Shown: piece after piece, positions 30,901 through 39,067 of the stretch
Numbering within the stretch: the stretch's first letter is position 1
How the letters are laid out: every line of letters starts with the position of its first letter
NCBI RefSeq assembly: GCF_001424105.1
Contig: NZ_LMQH01000011.1
Location: 2,550-42,622 of the forward strand
Reading direction: 5' to 3'
Source: Chryseobacterium sp. Leaf394
Lineage (GTDB): Bacteria; Bacteroidota; Bacteroidia; Flavobacteriales; Weeksellaceae
Length of the DNA: 40,073 bases
Notes under the pieces: generated by a model
What the model saw: only the letters and a program-made list of their open reading frames with translations
What the model was told of the DNA's origin: nothing
Database searches by the model: none
Position numbers and translations under genes: made by a program

Positions 30901-32727
30901 TTTGAAGCGGCTAATTTAATTTCTAAATCTTTTGTAACTGATAAGGGTTTCAAACATCTTAATGACGAACTTTCAAGTGAGATCAGGTCTTTTGCACAAA
31001 GTAATTATCTTTTTGCTGAGGTCAGTGATTTTAATGCTGCCATTTATTTAAAAAGAGAAAATAAATCAGCGTTTGTTGTTTCTGAAAATGCGGCTTTGCT
31101 GTCCGAATCATTTTTAAAAGATTTAAAGAACAAAGGAGAGGATCTTGAGTTCATCGATCAGCTGAATGCGTTAAAAAATTATATATCAGCGTGCTTTTCA
31201 ATAGCAGAAAGTGCTTTAAATGCATTCTTACTCAATTCAGAAATAGATTTTGAAGAGGATGTGAAAAAAGAAGCCGCGGTCTTTTTTGTAACCCAGCAAT
31301 TCAACGCTGAAAATATTCTTCATGTCACATATGAAGCGGATTTGAAAGGTTTGAAATCATTAGAAAAAGATCTTGATTATCATTTAAATTATTATGAATT
31401 CAGTTCACGCCTGTCCAATTTCAATGAAGTGGTTGTTCCGAAATACAAACAGTTGCAGGAATTGAAAGCAAAATGGGTGAGCGATAAGAAGAAAAGCCTG
31501 AAAATCGATACCTTCAAATCTCAGGTTTTGAGCTCATTCGTAAGAAATAAATTGATTAATGATGTGTATTTTCCTTTGATCGGGGCAAATTTGGCCAAAC
31601 AATTGGGAACGGTAGGAAATGACAAACGCACCGACAGAATGGGAATGTTGCTTCTCGTTTCACCTCCCGGTTACGGAAAAACTACGTTGATGGAATACAT
31701 GGCAGACCGAATGGGATTGGTTTTTATGAAAATCAACGGTCCGTCAATCGGTCACGATATCGTTTCCACAGATCCGAATGAGGCTAAGAATGCCGGCGCA
31801 AAACAGGAATTGGAAAAACTGAATTTAGCTTTAGAAATGGGCGACAACGTGATGTTGTACCTCGATGATATTCAGCACTGCAATCCTGAGTTTTTACAGA
31901 AATTCATTTCTTTAGCTGACGGACAGAGGAAAATTGAAGGAATTTATAACGGAGAAAGCAAAACCTATGATTTGCGGTCAAAACGTTTCTGTCTCGTTAT
32001 GGCAGGAAATCCATACACGGAAAGTGGCGAGAAATTTAAAATTCCGGATATGTTGGCGAACCGTTCGGATACTTATAATTTGGGTGAAATTTCGGGGAGC
32101 AAAACGGAATTATTTGATTTAAGTTTAATTGAAAATGCCTTGATGTCAAACGATTATCTTACCCGACTGACCAATCAGGAAATGGAAAATCTCTACAGTC
32201 TGTACAACAGCATTCAAACCAATTCTCCAAATGTTGATCTGGCAGGAAACTTCAGTTCTAATGAAATTTCAGATTTCAGAAAGGTTCTTGAAAATACTTT
32301 GAAGGTTAGAGATATCGTTTTAAAAGTCAATAAACAGTACATCGCTTCTGCAGCAATGGCCGATGATTACAGAAACGAGCCGTCCTTCAAACTTCAGGGT
32401 TCGTATCGGAATATGAATAAATTGATTTCAAATATTCAGCCGATTTTAAAGGAAGATGAGGTGACGCAGATCGTTTTAAATCATTATCAAAACGAATCGC
32501 AGACGCTGACCACCGGAGCAGAATCGAATATGCTGAAATTAAAGGAACTGATGAATCTGATTTCTGAAGATGAAAAGAAACGTTGGGAAGAGATCAAAAA
32601 AACTTTTGTCAAAAATAAAATGATCAAAGGCCTGGGTGAAAATGATAGGATGACCCAGATTGTGGCTTTGCTGGCTCAGTTCAGTGAAGGTTTGGATGGG
32701 ATTAAAGATGTTTTGAAGAAAGATTAA
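27916..32727 (+). CDS. Giant AAA+ ATPase (1603 aa) of the flotillin-associated type
   Basis: A 1603-residue protein. The N-terminal half (about 1-470) is beta-rich and could hold a beta-propeller-like module (SNGYALQTGG, VFYDDKTNNYQLISY). Coiled coils span about 490-840, then a mixed domain (850-1200), and a C-terminal AAA+ ATPase with Walker A SPPGYGKTT (1249-1257), Walker B LYLDD (D1317, D1318), a sensor-like MAGNPYTES and LANRSD. Homologues are sometimes annotated as DNA repair ATPases, without proof. Position after the YqiJ-flotillin pair suggests it works with that membrane scaffold. The last acidic Walker B residue is D where most AAA+ have E. Own terminator at 32747. Confidence 0.82.
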   Translation: MSEKLNSGTYEIIQSRLNEQKNDLIQRLQKLNENRKEIFGGVDFSLIANERISTEHNCVAKDIFSLKNTLIFGSNAHLGLQSEINITDVFSIYTINNDRFEPRDLSLINDEIFVEEFKNLYKYYRNTFFARFHFTENYLYMVFQLSESTSDIKAFKWLIKEDQLVYVDSRSASEVTYPSQHGFAWTKATRDMQRSGKFPHVSLADKVFVESTGGDITIKIEDNTDTGKGIYSEDVIHKDQNLDDAEIHFCDLDNLVLFKIKPYQETERYFIYNHKEKIVSRVDTLKHSAVLLPENQGVLFSNGYALQTGGLKVISQDSNRLHYLKTISEPNGENFMYVFYDDKTNNYQLISYNIITQTIETPIRCSGYSILNDGKLIYLRESVETTKHHLAQIWQTPYAKELLPNTEKSDTLIYKIGNKDIVRVMAESQELITLLNKEDSYSGLYDDIVKLSTTILDAYYFLGDDEVENLDQPLKEIRSIAHSAINEFEKVVEQKKNTSEAVEKIKIACEKILDDTKRIHYSELTEYIDMLSQIRALRGEITGARDLKYVDVKILDTLDQSLAARSEELSSACVNFLLQENSLSPYETRAQSISENIINLQKAIDAKTIEEEITNLSSQLELLVDIVNNLKIEDTSQSTQIIENISVIFARLNQERLELSKRKREISGKELSADFQAQMTLFDQSVINFLELSQTPEKCDEYLTKLSIQLEEMETKFIDFDEFIQKIGEKREEAYGHFQNKRVQLTESRNKRTQNLYDSAKRILQSVKTKTESFDAENEINGYFATDLMVEKVRDISRQLMEMEDSAKAEEIQTLLKTSQQEAVRKLKDKKEIYADGDNVIALGDYKFAVNRQKLDLTLVLRNAQYYYHLTGTGFYEPLNFDAVADYKDVWNQEYISENSQVKRFEYLAWNIFSKNKNINTEKQNRNAIQQFMTEHFGEGLVKGIHDEDALTIVSKLQQMHNELGLMQFTPSERALAQLFWFFLNQERKEYYQKQFEAANLISKSFVTDKGFKHLNDELSSEIRSFAQSNYLFAEVSDFNAAIYLKRENKSAFVVSENAALLSESFLKDLKNKGEDLEFIDQLNALKNYISACFSIAESALNAFLLNSEIDFEEDVKKEAAVFFVTQQFNAENILHVTYEADLKGLKSLEKDLDYHLNYYEFSSRLSNFNEVVVPKYKQLQELKAKWVSDKKKSLKIDTFKSQVLSSFVRNKLINDVYFPLIGANLAKQLGTVGNDKRTDRMGMLLLVSPPGYGKTTLMEYMADRMGLVFMKINGPSIGHDIVSTDPNEAKNAGAKQELEKLNLALEMGDNVMLYLDDIQHCNPEFLQKFISLADGQRKIEGIYNGESKTYDLRSKRFCLVMAGNPYTESGEKFKIPDMLANRSDTYNLGEISGSKTELFDLSLIENALMSNDYLTRLTNQEMENLYSLYNSIQTNSPNVDLAGNFSSNEISDFRKVLENTLKVRDIVLKVNKQYIASAAMADDYRNEPSFKLQGSYRNMNKLISNIQPILKEDEVTQIVLNHYQNESQTLTTGAESNMLKLKELMNLISEDEKKRWEEIKKTFVKNKMIKGLGENDRMTQIVALLAQFSEGLDGIKDVLKKD

Positions 32728-32746
32728 ATTCACAAAATGAAGATTG

Positions 32747-32774
32747 AAGACCGCAGAATGCTGCGGTCTTTTTT
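32747..32774 (+). terminator. Terminator after the giant ATPase
   Basis: AAGACCGCAG (32747-32756) pairs perfectly with CTGCGGTCTT (32761-32770), loop AATG, then T4 directly following TT. Confidence 0.92.
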
Positions 32775-32822
32775 CGTGGAATAATGCGATTTGAAAATGA
32801 TTAAAATTCAGTTTCAACTGAG

Positions 32823-32830
32823 TATCTTTG
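32823..32830 (+). promoter_or_regulatory. -7 box TATCTTTG for the SulP gene
   Basis: Exact consensus TATCTTTG, 59 bases before ATG 32890. No TTG at the usual spacing. Confidence 0.65.
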
Positions 32831-32889
32831 CCAAAAAATAATTAAATTTTTAATTATTGAAATCCCTTTTGCAATTCTGACCTTTTTCA

Positions 32890-34428
32890 ATGAGAAATAC
32901 ACTCCAACTGTTCGATTTTTCGAAAAAAATAAATTACAAAAACGAAATTCTCGCTGGCTTTACCGTCGCCATGACCATGATTCCCGAGTCGCTTTCGTTT
33001 GCAATTCTTGCCGGACTTTCTCCGCTGATTGGTTTGTATGCGGCTTTTATGATGGGATTGGTAACAGCTGTTTTAGGAGGCCGTCCCGGAATGGTTTCCG
33101 GTGGAGCTGGAGCCACAATCGTTGTATTAATTGCACTCATCAAATCTCACGGTGTGGAATATCTTTTTGCAACCGTAGTTCTGGCTGGTATTTTTCAGTT
33201 GCTGGTGGGCGTTTTTAAACTCGGGAAATTTGTAAGATTAATTCCGCAACCCGTAATGTATGGTTTTCTAAATGGTTTGGCGGTCATTATTTTTATGGCT
33301 CAGGTAGAGCAATTTAAGGTCGTTGACGCTCAGGGAATTTCAGGATGGCTTCAAGGTTCATCACTGTATATCATGCTGGCTCTGACGGCGCTTACAATTG
33401 CTATTGTTTATTTCTTTCCTAAAATAACGAAGGCAGTTCCTGCTTCGCTGGTAGCAATTATTGTTGTTTTTGCATTAGTTCTGGGATTTAATATCAACAC
33501 CAAAACGGTGTCAGATATCGCCAATATCAGCGGAAATCTTCCCAGTTTTCATATTCCTCAAATTCCGTTTTCACTGGAAACACTGCAGATTATTTTCCCT
33601 TACGCCATGATTATGGCAGGTGTTGGATTGATTGAATCGCTGCTCACGCTTTCAATGGTTGACGAAATTACCGATTCCAAGGGCAGTGCCAATAAAGAGT
33701 CTGTCGCTCAGGGCTTAGCCAATATCACCAACGGTTTTTTCGGTGGAATGGGCGGCTGTGCCATGGTTGCCCAGACTTTGGTAAATCTCAATGCCGGTTC
33801 CAGAGCCAGACTTTCAGGGATTTTTGCTTCGCTAACGATCTTAATTATCATTTTGGTTGGAGCTCCTTTTATAGAAAAGATTCCGATGGCAGCATTGGTT
33901 GGTGTGATGATGATGGTGGCGATTTCTACCTTTCAGTGGGTTTCGATTAGGATTGTCAACAAGATGCCAAAGTCTGATATTTTTGTGGGAGTGACTGTAG
34001 CGTTAATTACCATACTGCTTCACAATCTCGCTCTCGCTGTTTTGGTGGGCGTTATTATTGCAGCTCTGGTGTTTGCGTGGGATAACGCCAAAAGAATCAG
34101 GGCGGGAATATACACTGATGATTTGGGAGTGAAATATTACGAGATTTCCGGACCTTTGTTTTTTGGTTCTGTCACTGCATTCACAGACAAATTTGATCCT
34201 AAAAATGATCCTGATGAGGTTGTTGTGAATTTTAAAGACAGCAGGATAGTGGATATGAGCGCTATTGATGCGCTGGATAAACTTTCAAAAAAATACAGTC
34301 AGCTGAATAAGAAGTTGGTTTTGAAACACCTCAGTGAAGACTGCAGAAAAATGCTGAAAAATGCTGAAGTTGTTATTGAAATCAATGTTCAGGACGATCC
34401 AACGTATAAGGTAATGCCTGCAAAATAG
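32890..34428 (+). CDS. SulP-family anion transporter with STAS domain
   Basis: 512 residues. About 10-12 membrane segments (residues 20-400) include the SulP signature region MTMIPESLSFAILAGLSPLIGLYAA; a C-terminal STAS domain (about 415-510) carries VVVNFKDSRIVDMSAIDAL. SulP proteins move sulfate, bicarbonate or other anions across the inner membrane. The substrate is not clear from sequence; lack of neighbouring sulfate-assimilation genes gives no help. Monocistronic, with its own promoter box and a shared terminator at 34458. Confidence 0.93.
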   Translation: MRNTLQLFDFSKKINYKNEILAGFTVAMTMIPESLSFAILAGLSPLIGLYAAFMMGLVTAVLGGRPGMVSGGAGATIVVLIALIKSHGVEYLFATVVLAGIFQLLVGVFKLGKFVRLIPQPVMYGFLNGLAVIIFMAQVEQFKVVDAQGISGWLQGSSLYIMLALTALTIAIVYFFPKITKAVPASLVAIIVVFALVLGFNINTKTVSDIANISGNLPSFHIPQIPFSLETLQIIFPYAMIMAGVGLIESLLTLSMVDEITDSKGSANKESVAQGLANITNGFFGGMGGCAMVAQTLVNLNAGSRARLSGIFASLTILIIILVGAPFIEKIPMAALVGVMMMVAISTFQWVSIRIVNKMPKSDIFVGVTVALITILLHNLALAVLVGVIIAALVFAWDNAKRIRAGIYTDDLGVKYYEISGPLFFGSVTAFTDKFDPKNDPDEVVVNFKDSRIVDMSAIDALDKLSKKYSQLNKKLVLKHLSEDCRKMLKNAEVVIEINVQDDPTYKVMPAK

Positions 34429-34457
34429 GGAAGAGGGAAGTTAGAGGATGAAGTAAA

Positions 34458-34492
34458 AAAAACTGTCCCGATGATTGAGCGGAACAGTTTTT
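34458..34492. terminator. Bidirectional terminator between SulP and LamG genes
   Basis: ACTGT.CCG (34462-34470) pairs with CGG.ACAGT (34480-34488) with one internal mismatch; A tract on the left, T tract on the right, suited to both strands. Confidence 0.85.
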
Positions 34493-34507
34493 ATAAGTAA
34501 AAATAAT

Positions 34508-35443
34508 CTATTTTTTAATGAATTTTGTATTGGAAACACCTTCAATTTCGAGGAAATAAGAACCTTTGGTTAAAGCTGAAATATTGATCGTTTTTGAATC
34601 ATTCAGCTCTCCTGAGATTACAGTTCTACCGTTTACATCAATTATTTTGTAAGCATTTTTCCCTTTCAACGGAGTGTTGACGTATAAAATATCGTCAGCA
34701 GGATTGGGTGCGATGCTGACATTCGATTTTGCAGCTTTTGCTTCTGCTGTTGATAAATTACTGCTGTAGATTTGAGATATTTCTGTAGGAGTCAGCACAC
34801 GGTTCCAGATGCCCACATCATCAATAGCTGCAGCAATATTTCCACCGCCAATCGCCCGGCCGATGTAGAAAGGCATAGCTGCTGACGTTGAATTGGTGTA
34901 AGCATTATTTACAGTTGCTGTTAATGCTCCGTTTTTATAAAGCTGCATGGTCTGGGCGTTATAAACAGCGATGTAATGTTCCCATGCTGTTGTAGAATAG
35001 TTGGGTCCGTTCGCCCACGTCCATGATTCCCCCTGTTTGTTGGTGCCGAAGATTGTTTTTGTGCCGTCACACTGCAACAGCCAGATAAATTGTCCTGAAG
35101 TATTGGATCCGCTCATCATGGCAACACCTTCCGAATTTCCGGTTTTTTTCATCCAGAATGAAATTGAGAATGATCCGCCCTGTGCAAAATTGGAAGAAAG
35201 AGTTGACTTGGTAAGATGGGCATTGGTTCCGTTAAAGAGATATGCTGCATTTGCATTACCATCTCTGTCTGCTGTAAGGGTTGCTCCATTTACCGTCAGG
35301 TTGTTTGAATTACCGCTGGAATCGATTGCACTGCCGTTGAAACCCCACCAGGCAACTAATCCGTTAGTAGGAACGTATCCGGGAGTTTGTGCGTTTGAAA
35401 ATAAAGAAAACAGAACTGAAGAGAGAAGAAAGATTCTTTTCAT
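34508..35443 (-). CDS. Secreted LamG-domain protein with type IX secretion sorting domain
   Basis: 311 residues. Signal peptide (about 1-18, MKRIFLLSSVLFSLFSNA), then a LamG/concanavalin-like jelly roll (about 25-225: LVAWWGFNGSAIDSSGNSNN, SISFWMKKT, IDDVGIWNRVLTPTEI) and a C-terminal type A T9SS sorting domain (about 240-311: IAPNPADDILYV, KIIDVNGRTV, KGSYFLEIEG, KFIKK). It is exported to the cell surface or medium, where it may bind glycans or proteins. The T9SS tail is specific to Bacteroidota and supports the host assignment. Confidence 0.94.
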   Translation of the reverse strand: MKRIFLLSSVLFSLFSNAQTPGYVPTNGLVAWWGFNGSAIDSSGNSNNLTVNGATLTADRDGNANAAYLFNGTNAHLTKSTLSSNFAQGGSFSISFWMKKTGNSEGVAMMSGSNTSGQFIWLLQCDGTKTIFGTNKQGESWTWANGPNYSTTAWEHYIAVYNAQTMQLYKNGALTATVNNAYTNSTSAAMPFYIGRAIGGGNIAAAIDDVGIWNRVLTPTEISQIYSSNLSTAEAKAAKSNVSIAPNPADDILYVNTPLKGKNAYKIIDVNGRTVISGELNDSKTINISALTKGSYFLEIEGVSNTKFIKK

Positions 35444-35834
35444 AAGTATTAATTTTTTTAATGGTTTTTCAAATATACCGATTAAAAATATATTAATATC
35501 ATCATTTAGGGAATTTTGTTAAATATTTATTTAGTATGAAGGCTTTTTATTGGTATTTATATGTTAATTATGTACTAAAAGTGTGATTCTATTCAATTTA
35601 AATTGTCTGGGATAAATTCCCGATCGGGAGTATTTTAACCACAAAATGTTTCAGGTAAATTTTAATAATGATTTTGAAGATAAATCAAATCTTAAATAAT
35701 CTTAAAATAAATTCAGATTGAAAGAAAAATTTTATCTTTGAGTTTACAATAAAACACAAAATAATGACAAAAGAATTTTTATTAATAAAAAATCTTTTTC
35801 AATAAAAGCTAAAAACAATTTAACTTAAACCATT
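35444..35834. other. Intergenic region with a perfect palindrome and a promoter
   Basis: No gene supported. TCCCGATCGGGA (35618-35629) is a perfect 12-bp palindrome that could be an operator or restriction-like site. TATCTTTG (35733-35740) is an exact -7 box for the Ter operon, about 95 bases before its first start codon. A 13-codon ORF at 35764 is ignored. Confidence 0.6.
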
Positions 35835-36509
35835 TTGAAAACAGATATTGATATTCTGAACCATGATCATTTTTCCTTTGATCTGTGGCTTACCCTGATT
35901 AAATCTCATCCCGAATTTAAAACCAAAAGAGTTGAGCTCTTTGCTTCCTATTTTGAAGTGGAAAAACCAGTTGATGAGGTTGCGAAGGTTGTAAAATATT
36001 ACGATGATCTCTGCAATACCATCAACGAAGTTATTGGCGGAAATGTGGATACTTACGAGATTTATTTATTAATTTTAAATTCTTTAAATGTTGATCTGAA
36101 GCAGTTGAACAGAGAAAAATTAAATGAATTTTACCAAAAGAGTGAAGAGCTTTTTCTGGAATACAAACCTATTGTGATTTTCGAAAATTTGCATCAGTTT
36201 TTTGATGAAATTAAAAATCAGGGAAAAACCATTAATATTCTAAGCAACACGGGTTTCATCAAAGGCAGAACGATGAGGAAATTTTTGATTAAAGAAAATC
36301 TTGATCAGTACATTGATTTCCACATTTATTCTGATGAACTGAAAGTTTCAAAACCCAATCCGCTCGTTTTTCAGGAGGTGAAAAATTTAATTAAAAACCA
36401 GGATTTACAAATGAACCGGATTTTGCATATCGGTGATAATCTCATCGCAGATTACAAAGGTGCAAAAGATTTTGGGTTCAGTGCCCACTTACTAAAACCA
36501 CAACTATAA
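35835..36509 (+). CDS. HAD-superfamily hydrolase of the Ter operon
   Basis: 224 residues from a TTG start at 35835 (no ATG nearby). HAD motifs: motif I SFDLWLTLI with nucleophile Asp but Trp at the +2 position where phosphatases have Asp; motif II ILSNTGF; motif III Lys in VSKPNPLVF; motif IV GDNLIADYKGAKDFG. The +2 substitution recalls dehalogenase-type members and may lower phosphatase activity. HAD proteins of this kind occur with a phosphoribosyltransferase in Ter loci and were proposed to help make a nucleoside-like metabolite. The next gene begins one base after its stop. Confidence 0.86.
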   Translation: MKTDIDILNHDHFSFDLWLTLIKSHPEFKTKRVELFASYFEVEKPVDEVAKVVKYYDDLCNTINEVIGGNVDTYEIYLLILNSLNVDLKQLNREKLNEFYQKSEELFLEYKPIVIFENLHQFFDEIKNQGKTINILSNTGFIKGRTMRKFLIKENLDQYIDFHIYSDELKVSKPNPLVFQEVKNLIKNQDLQMNRILHIGDNLIADYKGAKDFGFSAHLLKPQL

Positions 36510-36510
36510 T

Positions 36511-37335
36511 ATGAACACACGCTACAGTTTACACAAAATAGACTCTGCGCATGAATTTACTTTCTCGCCGGCAGAATACAGCTATTTTAAATATGGTGAT
36601 AAATCGTACGCCGAGAAATTTGCAAAAGAACTTTTTGAAGGATTTCTGGCCGGTCATCAGGAGATTTTAGATACAGATCAGGAAATTCTTGTGCTGCCGA
36701 GTCCATACATGGCGATTCCTACGGCTTCGAATTTTCTGTGTTTTTATTTTAAAAAACAGCTGGATTTTTACTTGTTTCAAAAAGGGAAACGCTCAAGTAT
36801 TATTTCAAAAATCAACAGAAATCACACCTATACCACAGATTATGGAAATCTGAGCTTTGAAGACCGTAAAAATCTGATTGCCAACGATACCTACTATCTG
36901 GATAAGGATTTTCTGAAAGGCAAACTCTGCATTTTTATTGATGACATTAAAATCACGGGAAGCCACGAATTTACAGTCAACAAAATCCTGGATGAATACA
37001 GCGTAAATGCAGATTTTCTGTTTTTATATTACGCAGAACTCACTAATTTTGAGATCGATCCGAAAATCGAAAATTTCTTCAATTATTATACTGTAAAAGA
37101 CGTTCACGACATCGCTGAGGTGATGCTGAAACCGAGTTTTCAGTTCAATACCAGAATTGTAAAATATATTTTAGGGCTGAATTCAAGTAATTTTGATTAT
37201 CTTACGTCTAAAATAGAAAAAGAGCAGATGGATCATCTTCTGGAGCTGGCCATCAGCAACAATTATCATTTAATAAAAGAATACGAAAATAATATAAACA
37301 CTTTAACGCAAACAGAACTTAATTATGGCTATTAA
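36511..37335 (+). CDS. Phosphoribosyltransferase-like protein of the Ter operon
   Basis: 274 residues. The PRPP-binding-type motif CIFIDDIKITGSHE (about 144-157) marks it as a phosphoribosyltransferase-fold enzyme; the N-terminal half includes LVLPSPYMAIPTASNF-like strand/loop text. Such PRTases are part of the Ter biosynthetic module together with HAD and ATP-grasp proteins in other bacteria. Substrate unknown. It overlaps the TerD gene by 11 bases, showing tight coupling. Confidence 0.84.
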   Translation: MNTRYSLHKIDSAHEFTFSPAEYSYFKYGDKSYAEKFAKELFEGFLAGHQEILDTDQEILVLPSPYMAIPTASNFLCFYFKKQLDFYLFQKGKRSSIISKINRNHTYTTDYGNLSFEDRKNLIANDTYYLDKDFLKGKLCIFIDDIKITGSHEFTVNKILDEYSVNADFLFLYYAELTNFEIDPKIENFFNYYTVKDVHDIAEVMLKPSFQFNTRIVKYILGLNSSNFDYLTSKIEKEQMDHLLELAISNNYHLIKEYENNINTLTQTELNYGY

Positions 37336-37879
37336 CTTACAGAAAGGACAAAGAGAAAACATCAACGCACCTAAATTCACAATCGGTTTAGGATGGGACA
37401 CCAACAATACATCAACAGGAGGATCTTTTGATTTGGATGCTTCGTTATTTTTGCTGAATGACAGCAAAAAACTGGTTTCAGACAACCATTTTGTTTTTTA
37501 CAACAACCTTGAGTCTCCGGATAAAGCAGTGATTCACTCTGGTGATAATTTAACTGGTGACGGCGATGGTGATGATGAGCAGATTAAAATTGATCTGACT
37601 AAAATTGATGATGCTGTAAAAGAAATCACAGTGGTAGTGACGATTCACGAAGCAGACGAGAGAAGACAGAACTTCGGGCAGGTAAGAAATTCCTTCATCA
37701 GAATTTTCAATACCGATACCAACGAGGAGATTTTAAAATATGAACTGGATGAAGATTTCTCTATCGAAACAGCTGTAGAATTCGGGAGAATTTACAACAG
37801 AAACGGAGAATGGAAATTCGAAGCAGTAGGAAGCGGCCAGAGAGATGGCCTGAATAAATTTGTATCAATGTATCAATAA
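37325..37879 (+). CDS. TerD-family protein
   Basis: 184 residues with the TerD fold: GLGWDTNNTSTGGSFDLDAS at about 20-39, the calcium-binding region HSGDNLTGDGDGDDEQIKID (about 62-80) and the later VVTIHEADERRQNFGQV. TerD proteins bind Ca2+ and act in tellurite, phage and other stress resistance, in a membrane-linked complex. It lies between the PRTase and TelA genes. TerD paralogues (TerA, TerE, TerZ) are near-identical in fold, so the exact symbol is not assigned. Confidence 0.94.
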   Translation: MAINLQKGQRENINAPKFTIGLGWDTNNTSTGGSFDLDASLFLLNDSKKLVSDNHFVFYNNLESPDKAVIHSGDNLTGDGDGDDEQIKIDLTKIDDAVKEITVVVTIHEADERRQNFGQVRNSFIRIFNTDTNEEILKYELDEDFSIETAVEFGRIYNRNGEWKFEAVGSGQRDGLNKFVSMYQ

Positions 37880-37885
37880 TCAGTT

Positions 37886-39052
37886 ATGGATAATCAAAAT
37901 ACAGATCCGCTAGGGTCGATTGAACCGTTGAAAACATTTGAGCCAACGCCCATTCCTCCGGCACAGCCCGCTCAGCCGGCACAGAATTCAGCTCCGGCCG
38001 TTTTGGTTGACAGAGATGGAAATGTGAATTTAAATCAGATTCAGGCGGCAGACCGTCAGAAATATGAATTGATGGCAAATTCTATCGATGAATCCAATCC
38101 GGGTTCTATAGTGAATTTCGGTTCAGATTTACAGAAAACTTTAGCCAATCAGAGTGACAGTTTCTTAGGAAACGTAAGAAGGTCAAATTCCGGTGAAGTG
38201 GGAGAGTTGATCAATAATTTATTGATAGAATTAAATTACGTTGATGTTGATGAAATCAACAACGGTGGCGTAAAAGGCTTCCTGAGCAGACTTCCTTTCA
38301 TGAAAAAGGTAATGAACCAGATGGATAATCTTTTTGCCAAGTACGACAAGATCACTAACAATATTGATCAGATTTCTCATAAAGTAAATGCGGGAATCAT
38401 CACTTCTACGAAAGATAATGCCGTTTTGCAGACAATTTTCGACAGCAATGTCAATTCAATTAAAGCAATTGAAGAGTTGGTAATTGCAGGAAATCTGAGA
38501 ATGGAAAAGGCAGCCGGAGAACTGGCAGATATGGAAAACAACGTTCAGAATTTTGCTGATTACCAGATTGCTGACAAAAGAGATTTCATCAACAGATTAG
38601 ACAGAAGACTGGCTGATTTAAAGGTTGTACGCTTAATTATGATGCAGTCGCTTCCACAAATCAGACTGGTGCAGAATAACAACGTTTCAATTGCCGAAAA
38701 AGCGCAGACGATTTTAACGACCACTTTGCCGGTTTGGAAAAATCAGCTGTCTTTGGCGGTTGCGATGCACAGACAGCAGCAGAATATTGAAATTCAGCAG
38801 AAAGTTTCGTCTACTACAGAAGAAATTTTGAGAAAAAATGCAGAACGTTTGGGTCAGAATTCCATCAATGTGGCAAGAGCCAACGAGCAGACTATTGTAT
38901 CTGCTGAAACATTAAAGGAAACTACTGCAAAACTGATCAGCACATTGAATGAAGTAAAACAGATTCAGAAGCAGGGAACAGAAAGCAGAAGAAAACTGGA
39001 TCAGGATCTGCAGACTTTAGAATCAGAATTAAAAGCAAATATCAGAGGGTAA
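37886..39052 (+). CDS. TelA-like toxic anion resistance protein
   Basis: 388 residues. After a Pro/Gln-rich N-terminus (about 15-35) comes a long helical protein matching the TelA/PF05816 family (about 45-385): VNFGSDLQKTLANQSDSFLG, KKVMNQMDNLFAKYDKITNN and many heptad-like stretches. TelA proteins are linked to tellurite and other stress resistance and are usual partners of TerD. Biochemical role is unknown. It follows TerD by six bases and precedes an unknown gene by 15. Confidence 0.92.
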   Translation: MDNQNTDPLGSIEPLKTFEPTPIPPAQPAQPAQNSAPAVLVDRDGNVNLNQIQAADRQKYELMANSIDESNPGSIVNFGSDLQKTLANQSDSFLGNVRRSNSGEVGELINNLLIELNYVDVDEINNGGVKGFLSRLPFMKKVMNQMDNLFAKYDKITNNIDQISHKVNAGIITSTKDNAVLQTIFDSNVNSIKAIEELVIAGNLRMEKAAGELADMENNVQNFADYQIADKRDFINRLDRRLADLKVVRLIMMQSLPQIRLVQNNNVSIAEKAQTILTTTLPVWKNQLSLAVAMHRQQQNIEIQQKVSSTTEEILRKNAERLGQNSINVARANEQTIVSAETLKETTAKLISTLNEVKQIQKQGTESRRKLDQDLQTLESELKANIRG

Positions 39053-39067
39053 AAACAGGTTTATAGC

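Noticed and set aside
35618..35629. Perfect palindrome TCCCGATCGGGA as a terminator
   Set aside because: It has no loop and no T tract; it is left as an unassigned palindrome.
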